From: Marinifilum_A sediminis
GTDB lineage: Bacteria > Bacteroidota > Bacteroidia > Bacteroidales > Marinifilaceae
Direction of reading: 5' to 3'
Assembly: GCA_947496465.1 (NCBI GenBank)
Contig: CANMCX010000001.1
Coordinates: forward strand, 372,001 to 436,000
Length of the DNA stretch: 64,000 nucleotides
This document shows positions 58,998-64,000 of this stretch, piece by piece. A program made the translations under genes and the position numbers. The number at the start of each line of letters is the position of its first letter. Positions within the stretch are counted from its first letter, which is position 1. The notes below the pieces were generated by a model. It did not search any database. It was not told the DNA's origin and worked only from the letters and a program-made list of their open reading frames with translations.

Positions 58998-61103
58998 ATG
59001 TCAGAATTAGCAGGACTAGACATAAAATTTTTAACAGGAGTTGGTCCTAAAAGGGCAACAATATTAAATCAGGAACTTTCCATCTACAGTTACGAAGATT
59101 TACTGTATCATTTCCCATACAAATACATCGATAGAACCAAGTTTTATCAGATCAACGAAATTCATTCAAAATTACCTTACATACAGGTAAAAGGTAAGAT
59201 AACAGATATAGAAGTAATTGGCGAGAAGCGCCAACAACGATTGGTTGCATATTTCTCGGATGGTAATGGCATTATGGAATTGGTATGGTTCAAGGGAATT
59301 AAATATATCAAAAACAGTCTTAAGCCTGATATAGAATATATTGTTTTTGGTAAGCCTTCGGAGTTTAATCGTAAGGTAAACATCGTGCATCCCGAAATTG
59401 AGGAAGTAGATAATAAGAAGGGGAAAATAAATGCATCCTTACAAGCTTTTTATCTCACTACCGAAAAAATGAAGAATAGTTTTTTGAATTCGAGAGCAAT
59501 TCAAAAACTGCAAGAAAATGCACTTAAATCTGTTAATGGAAAAATACCGGAAACACTTCCTGCACCCTTACTAAAAAAATTAGGTTTAATTAATCTGCAT
59601 GAAGCAATCCTCCAAATTCATTTCCCTCAAAATGCCGAGATTCTAAAAAAAGCACAATACAGATTGAAGTTTGAAGAGTTGTTTTACATACAACTCAACA
59701 TCCTAAAAATGAAAATGAAGCGTAAAGTGCTTTATAAAGGTCATTTATTTGGGCAAATAGGAAAACATTTCAATCAATTCTATAAAAACAATTTACCTTT
59801 CGAATTAACTAACGCTCAAAAAAGAGTTATCAAGGAAATTAGAAAAGATGTTGGCTCTGGTAAACAGATGAATCGCCTACTGCAAGGTGACGTTGGAAGT
59901 GGTAAAACTATGGTTGGATTAATGTGTATGCTTATGGCTCTGGATAATGGTTGCCAGGCATGCCTGATGGCGCCGACCGAAATTTTAGCCACTCAACATC
60001 TTGAAAGTATCACTGAATTCCTTCAGGGAATGAATATTAATGTTGCCTTACTTACCGGATCAACTAAAGTTAAAGACAGAAGAAGAATTCATGAGGATCT
60101 AAAAAGTGGAGAATTACAAATACTAATTGGAACTCATGCACTACTGGAAGATGTGGTACAATTTCACAACTTAGGATTGGTCATTATCGATGAACAACAT
60201 CGTTTCGGAGTAGCACAACGAGCTCGCTTGTGGAAAAAGAACAACATTCCTCCGCATGTTTTGGTAATGACAGCAACACCAATTCCAAGAACCCTGGCAA
60301 TGACTCTTTATGGAGACTTAGAAGTTTCAGTTATCGATGAATTACCTCCTGGAAGAAAGCCAATACAAACGGTACATTATTTCGAGAACAGGCGCCGACA
60401 AGTTTATGAGTTCATGAAAAAACAGATCGACTTGGGCAGACAGATCTACCTGGTATACCCAATGATTAAGGAGTCTGAAAAGATGGATTACAAAAATCTA
60501 GAAGAAGGTTTCGAGAGCGTTGCGAATTTCTTTCCACCCGAAAAATATGGTATTAGTATGGTTCATGGTAAAATGAAACCTGCCGATAAGGAAGCTGAAA
60601 TGCAAAAATTCGCTCAAGGCGAAACGAAAATAATGGTTGCTACCACTGTTATCGAAGTTGGTGTGAATGTTCCAAATGCATCTGTTATGGTAATAGAAAG
60701 TACCGAACGATTTGGTCTCTCTCAATTACATCAATTAAGAGGACGTGTTGGACGTGGTGCCGAACAATCCTATTGCATTCTTATGTCATCCTACAAAATA
60801 TCGAACGAATCGCGTAAGCGTATGGAAACTATGGTTAGAACTAACGATGGATTCGAAATTGCTGAGGTAGATTTAAAACTGCGCGGTCCCGGAAATATTG
60901 AAGGTACGCAGCAAAGTGGAATTTCATATGACCTTAAAATTGCAAATCTGGGCAAGGATGGACAACTGCTACAATACGCCAGAGATGTCGCTCAGGAAAT
61001 TTTAAATGACGACCCATTGTTAGATAAAGAGGAAAATTTCACTCTTGCCAAACAGGTAAAGCGATTGAGTAAAACCAAAATAAATTGGAGTGTAATAAGT
61101 TAA
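58998..61103 (+). CDS. recG: ATP-dependent DNA helicase RecG
   Basis: A 701-aa fork-reversal helicase. N-terminal wedge/OB region (LTGVGPKRATILNQEL; LRQYIQVKGKITDIEV-like strands), helicase core with Walker A GDVGSGKTMVGLM, DEQH (IIDEQHRFGVAQRA), MTATPIPRT, and QLRGRVGRG in motif VI. Full length. Repairs stalled replication forks. Between the divergent methyltransferase-like gene and the outer-membrane protein gene. Confidence 0.97.
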   Translation: MSELAGLDIKFLTGVGPKRATILNQELSIYSYEDLLYHFPYKYIDRTKFYQINEIHSKLPYIQVKGKITDIEVIGEKRQQRLVAYFSDGNGIMELVWFKGIKYIKNSLKPDIEYIVFGKPSEFNRKVNIVHPEIEEVDNKKGKINASLQAFYLTTEKMKNSFLNSRAIQKLQENALKSVNGKIPETLPAPLLKKLGLINLHEAILQIHFPQNAEILKKAQYRLKFEELFYIQLNILKMKMKRKVLYKGHLFGQIGKHFNQFYKNNLPFELTNAQKRVIKEIRKDVGSGKQMNRLLQGDVGSGKTMVGLMCMLMALDNGCQACLMAPTEILATQHLESITEFLQGMNINVALLTGSTKVKDRRRIHEDLKSGELQILIGTHALLEDVVQFHNLGLVIIDEQHRFGVAQRARLWKKNNIPPHVLVMTATPIPRTLAMTLYGDLEVSVIDELPPGRKPIQTVHYFENRRRQVYEFMKKQIDLGRQIYLVYPMIKESEKMDYKNLEEGFESVANFFPPEKYGISMVHGKMKPADKEAEMQKFAQGETKIMVATTVIEVGVNVPNASVMVIESTERFGLSQLHQLRGRVGRGAEQSYCILMSSYKISNESRKRMETMVRTNDGFEIAEVDLKLRGPGNIEGTQQSGISYDLKIANLGKDGQLLQYARDVAQEILNDDPLLDKEENFTLAKQVKRLSKTKINWSVIS

Positions 61104-61199
61104 CATTCACATAATTTAAAACTATATTTAATAATTAAAATAAAATAGGGTGTCCTAACAGTAATGCGGTACATACACATTAACCATTATCTTACTAAA

Positions 61200-62585
61200 A
61201 TGAAAAAACTACTACTCCTTTCTATTCTGTCCTTATTCCTTTGTAAAGGGATCGTATTCGCTCAGGAAGACAATAATTTTTATGGATATGATAATTCTTT
61301 TGAGAATTTAAGTAATCCTGACTCCATCAGCCTATTTACAGGTGCATTTGCTTTCGCCAGAATTGGTGGTGAAAACTATGCTGGTGCAAGATTTCAACCT
61401 GAATTAAATTTGGGTAAAGTTGGCGTAGGATTCGATATCCCAGTCTATTTTAATCTCGAAAATGGAGATTTTTACAGTGATGAACTAAAAAGTGGATCTG
61501 GAATTCTTCGATTGATTAGTTACGTTCGCTATGGTCGCAAAAAGAAAGATCCAGTTTATGTAAAAATGGGTCAACTTCGTGGCGAAAGTATTGGTTACGG
61601 AAGTTTGCTAAACAACTATAATAACTCCCCAAGTTTCGAAAAACGTAAAGTTGGATTGAGCTACGATATCCGTATTAAGAAAGTAGTAGGGATCGAAGGA
61701 ATGTATAGCGATTTTAATACCGAATCGTTTAATCTGTTTGCCATTCGACCATATGTTCGCCCATTTGGAGCAAGTGGTATTTCAGTAATTAAAACCCTTG
61801 ATTTTGGCTTCACTTATATTAGTGATAAAGATCAAACCGACCGATTTGGTGAAAATACGGGTAAAAATGAATTCCTTTCAGATGGAATAAAAGCCTATGG
61901 TTTTGATATGGGAATGACTTTTATCAACTCCAGCTTTATCAACCTTACAGGATATGCTCATTTTAGTAAACTTTCTAAAGTAAAATCCGATTCTTTAATA
62001 GCGTATCATCAAAGTATCCCTCCTACACAAGGGTATGGAGCTGGAAAAGGAATGGGTTTAGGCTTAAATGCTAACATGAATGTAATTGGTAATTTCTTTC
62101 GTCTGAATTCTAGAATCGAGAGATTATGGTATACCGATAATTACATGCCTCAATTCTTCGATGCCCATTATGAAATAAACAAGGATACTAAAATTCTTGC
62201 GCTAGGCGATTCCAAAAACAAACAAGGTATTTATGGCTCCTTAACTGCATCAATCATGGATAAATTATTGGTTGGCGGAAATTTACTTTTACCCGATAAT
62301 GTTAGTAAAGAAACGCCTGCTACTATGCAGTTGAATCTTAAAACAAAGGATTTATTCGATAAAATAATCATAGAAGGATATTACACAAAAGGAAATTTAG
62401 TAGATTTTAGCGATGCTTTCGAATTTGATGAAAACTCCTTAGCTCTAATGCGATTTGCCTATAAAATTAGCCCTATTTTGGTTACCGGTATTGACTATCG
62501 ATGGACCTGGAATAAGCAAGATTCAGGAGAATATAAAGCTGACAACTCCGTTATGCCATACATTGCACTTCAATTCCAATTTTAA
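61200..62585 (+). CDS. Predicted outer-membrane beta-barrel protein
   Basis: A 461-aa protein, starting MKKLLLLSILSLFLCKGIVFAQ, a clear signal peptide. The start at 61200 is preferred over an ATG at 61164 that would put 12 polar residues before it. The mature part has many beta strands with alternate aromatic residues (FGFTYISDKDQTDR, KAYGFDMGMTFINSS) and ends in AVMPYIALQFQF-like Phe, as barrels do. Porin-like size. No ligand can be suggested. Confidence 0.8.
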   Translation: MKKLLLLSILSLFLCKGIVFAQEDNNFYGYDNSFENLSNPDSISLFTGAFAFARIGGENYAGARFQPELNLGKVGVGFDIPVYFNLENGDFYSDELKSGSGILRLISYVRYGRKKKDPVYVKMGQLRGESIGYGSLLNNYNNSPSFEKRKVGLSYDIRIKKVVGIEGMYSDFNTESFNLFAIRPYVRPFGASGISVIKTLDFGFTYISDKDQTDRFGENTGKNEFLSDGIKAYGFDMGMTFINSSFINLTGYAHFSKLSKVKSDSLIAYHQSIPPTQGYGAGKGMGLGLNANMNVIGNFFRLNSRIERLWYTDNYMPQFFDAHYEINKDTKILALGDSKNKQGIYGSLTASIMDKLLVGGNLLLPDNVSKETPATMQLNLKTKDLFDKIIIEGYYTKGNLVDFSDAFEFDENSLALMRFAYKISPILVTGIDYRWTWNKQDSGEYKADNSVMPYIALQFQF

Positions 62586-62615
62586 TAACGTGTAGTATTT
62601 ATAGGAACAACATAA

Positions 62616-62654
62616 AAGCACCTTATTCCATCAAATAAAAGAAATAAGGTGCTT
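62616..62654 (+). terminator. Intrinsic terminator of the 61200-62585 gene
   Basis: A 12-bp perfect stem AAGCACCTTATT/AATAAGGTGCTT with a 15-nt loop and TCTTG tail; the T run is modest. Confidence 0.65.
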
Positions 62655-63041
62655 CTTGTATTATAAAACTGAATATCTAGTCGTTTATTGATCCCTTTTA
62701 ATTTTACTCATTATCAAGCACTAAACACTTCACAAGACCTATTAAATTGCTATAAATCCCTATAGATTTTAACAATCAACCAAGTTTAAATAGAAAAACA
62801 TCTTTTCTAAACAGGTTGCTGAGAAGCAATAAATTATTCATTTTATTTAAAGACAGTCTAAATTACTACGATTGCATAAATAGCTCATAATAGCGATTTT
62901 TTTCTTGAATTGCCCAAACTAACTGTAACCAATAGAGATAGACTGAAAATTGTAATCTCTACTTTGCAAAAGTAAGGAACTCCCTCTATTTAAACACACT
63001 ATAAATAGACTTTTGTCAGAATAGAATGTGGGCTAAAGTGT

Positions 63042-63049
63042 TATTTTTG
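63042..63049 (+). promoter_or_regulatory. Candidate -7 element for the rseC-rnf operon
   Basis: TATTTTTG matches TAnnTTTG. A TTTG at 63012-63015 is 26 nt upstream, longer than the usual spacing. It leaves a leader of about 85 nt. In this leader AAGGGAG sits 9 nt before the rseC ATG, an unusual Shine-Dalgarno-like site for this phylum. Confidence 0.32.
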
Positions 63050-63139
63050 TTGCGATGTGTTAAATAATATCTGTTCACAAACCATTTGAAACACAGATAA
63101 TAACACTCAAAAAGTTCAATACCTAAAGGGAGTAAAAAC

Positions 63140-63568
63140 ATGAGTAATCCCAAACAAATTGATCACGAGGGAACCATTCTTGAAATAGAAGATGGTAAGA
63201 TTACGGTTGGCATCGTAAATATGTCTGCCTGTGCTGGTTGTCATGCAAAAGGTGCTTGCACCATGTCTGATATGAAGGAAAAATCGATTGATGTTATTGA
63301 TTACACAAACCGATTTACAATTGGAGAGAAAGTGAAACTTACCTATCAGGAATCTTTGGGTTGGTTTGCTTTGTTTCTGGCTTACGTTTTGCCATTTGTT
63401 TTGGTACTTCTTACTCTTTTCATTTCAACCGTAATTACAAATAACGAATTAATAAGCGGTCTGCTGGCTTTAGCCATCTTGCTTCCTTATTATATCATAT
63501 TGTCCTTTTTTAAAGGGCGTCTTAAGAAAACGTTTTCATTTACAATCGAAAAAATCGTAAATATTTAA
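63140..63568 (+). CDS. rseC: RseC/SoxR-reducing-system family protein
   Basis: A 142-aa membrane protein of the RseC/MucC family. Cysteine-containing N-terminal domain (VNMSACAGCHAKGACTM, four-Cys pattern) followed by two transmembrane segments (WFALFLAYVLPFVLVLLTLF; ISGLLALAILLPYYIIL). It usually sits beside Rnf genes in Bacteroidota and may help assemble or regulate Rnf. Next gene, rnfB, starts 4 bp after its stop. Confidence 0.9.
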   Translation: MSNPKQIDHEGTILEIEDGKITVGIVNMSACAGCHAKGACTMSDMKEKSIDVIDYTNRFTIGEKVKLTYQESLGWFALFLAYVLPFVLVLLTLFISTVITNNELISGLLALAILLPYYIILSFFKGRLKKTFSFTIEKIVNI

Positions 63569-63572
63569 TTCT

Positions 63573-64000
63573 ATGAGCATTATAGCTATCACTATTCTGG
63601 CTTTGTGTGCGATTGGCGTTACAGCAGCTATCATACTGTACTTTGTAGCCCAAAAATTCAAAGTGTACGAAGATCCTCGAATCGACGAGGTAGAAGAAGC
63701 ATTACCAGCCGCAAATTGCGGTGGATGCGGTTATCCCGGATGTAGAGGTTTTGCCGAAGCATTGGTAAAAGCCGACGACATTTCAAATTTTAACTGCCCT
63801 GTAGGTGGGGCGGCAGTAATGTCACATGTTGGTGCCCTTTTAGGACACGAGATCAAAGCAGCAGACCCAACTGTTGCAGTAGTTCGTTGTAACGGGACTT
63901 GTGAAAACCGTCCAAAAACCAATCAGTACGATGGAGCAACTTCATGTACTATTGCTGCATCACTTTACAGTGGTGAAACAGGTTGTCAGCACGGTTGTTT
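63573..64000 (+). CDS. rnfB: Electron transport complex subunit RnfB (5' part)
   Basis: About 142 codons are visible; the rest lies beyond the window. N-terminal membrane anchor (AITILALCAIGVTAAIILYFV), then the [4Fe-4S] cluster motif ANCGGCGYPGCRGFA with Cys spacing C-x2-C-x4-C, and a later Cys near FNCPVGG that would complete the four ligands. RnfB carries electrons from ferredoxin to the membrane in the sodium/proton-pumping ferredoxin:NAD oxidoreductase. Start ATG at 63573, 4 bp after the rseC stop. Confidence 0.95.
   Translation, partial: MSIIAITILALCAIGVTAAIILYFVAQKFKVYEDPRIDEVEEALPAANCGGCGYPGCRGFAEALVKADDISNFNCPVGGAAVMSHVGALLGHEIKAADPTVAVVRCNGTCENRPKTNQYDGATSCTIAASLYSGETGCQHGC

Larger units (their letters stand above)
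62586..63139. other. Intergenic region upstream of rseC
   Basis: A 554-bp AT-rich gap. It contains the terminator at 62616-62654 and a candidate promoter at 63042-63049. Otherwise no ORF, RNA gene or repeat stands out. The length could hold a regulator target upstream of the Rnf operon. Confidence 0.6.

Noticed and set aside
1..64000. tRNA or rRNA genes, transposases, prophage or conjugative genes
   Set aside because: I looked for the usual conserved features and saw none. A covariance-model search would be needed to exclude small RNAs.

Overview
The window looks like chromosomal DNA of a low-GC member of the Bacteroidota. It is probably a marine relative of the Marinilabiliales/Marinifilaceae, although that lower rank is a guess. 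The evidence is: almost no Shine-Dalgarno sequences; several upstream octamers matching the Bacteroidota -7 element TAnnTTTG; and families typical of the phylum (head-GIN/DUF2807, OstA-like, DUF5063, an SpmA-SpmB fusion, an AGCS symporter with a large extra loop, a chain of PpiC foldases, and an Rnf complex). I see no rRNA, tRNA, CRISPR array, transposase or prophage.

Layout. 1-980 (-): 5' part of a 2-oxoacid dehydrogenase E2 gene. 1.2-11 kb: small START-like and S4 proteins, an SpmA-SpmB fusion, a 1412-aa secreted protein with eighteen ~71-aa repeats, a STAND/NACHT-like NTPase and a LytTR response regulator. 11-24 kb: two S9 peptidases, a RecQ helicase, a Gate-domain membrane protein, a lipoprotein, MutS2 and a small barrel protein. 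24-32 kb: AGCS symporter, AHSA1-like protein, AraC regulator, AhpD-like protein, Qnr-like pentapeptide protein, PhzF, a MazG-like protein, a barrel protein, PspC and an acidic small protein. 32.4-38 kb: sulfite reduction/siroheme operon (DUF2061, precorrin-2 dehydrogenase/ferrochelatase, CysJ, CysI, CobA). 38-49 kb: GIN-domain protein, zinc ribbon, Tex, protoporphyrinogen oxidase-like protein, RhlE, RlmI, DEDDy exonuclease, DUF5063 and a second RecQ. 49-57 kb: GuaB, then three PpiC-type foldases, MoxR and an OstA-like protein, which look like an outer-membrane assembly cluster. 57-64 kb: DUF2795, PduO-type adenosyltransferase, methyltransferase-like protein, RecG, outer-membrane protein, and the start of an rseC-rnfB operon cut by the window edge.

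The most interesting element is the leader of the sulfite-reduction operon (32458-32830). It holds two consecutive short ORFs rich in Cys and Met codons that share the peptide motif CCMCM. Each is followed by a strong intrinsic terminator. In the first unit, a 10-nt segment inside the 3' end of the leader ORF is perfectly complementary to the 5' arm of the terminator, and it lies where a ribosome at the stop codon would cover it. This is the arrangement expected of classical ribosome-mediated attenuation, here in tandem and probably sensing cysteine (or cysteinyl-/methionyl-tRNA). Other unexplained structure: a 42-bp x5 tandem array (39441-39650), a 23-bp x4 tandem array (30610-30701), and a palindromic REP/MITE-like element (38020-38135).

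All assignments come from reading the sequence and remembered family motifs. No database search was run.
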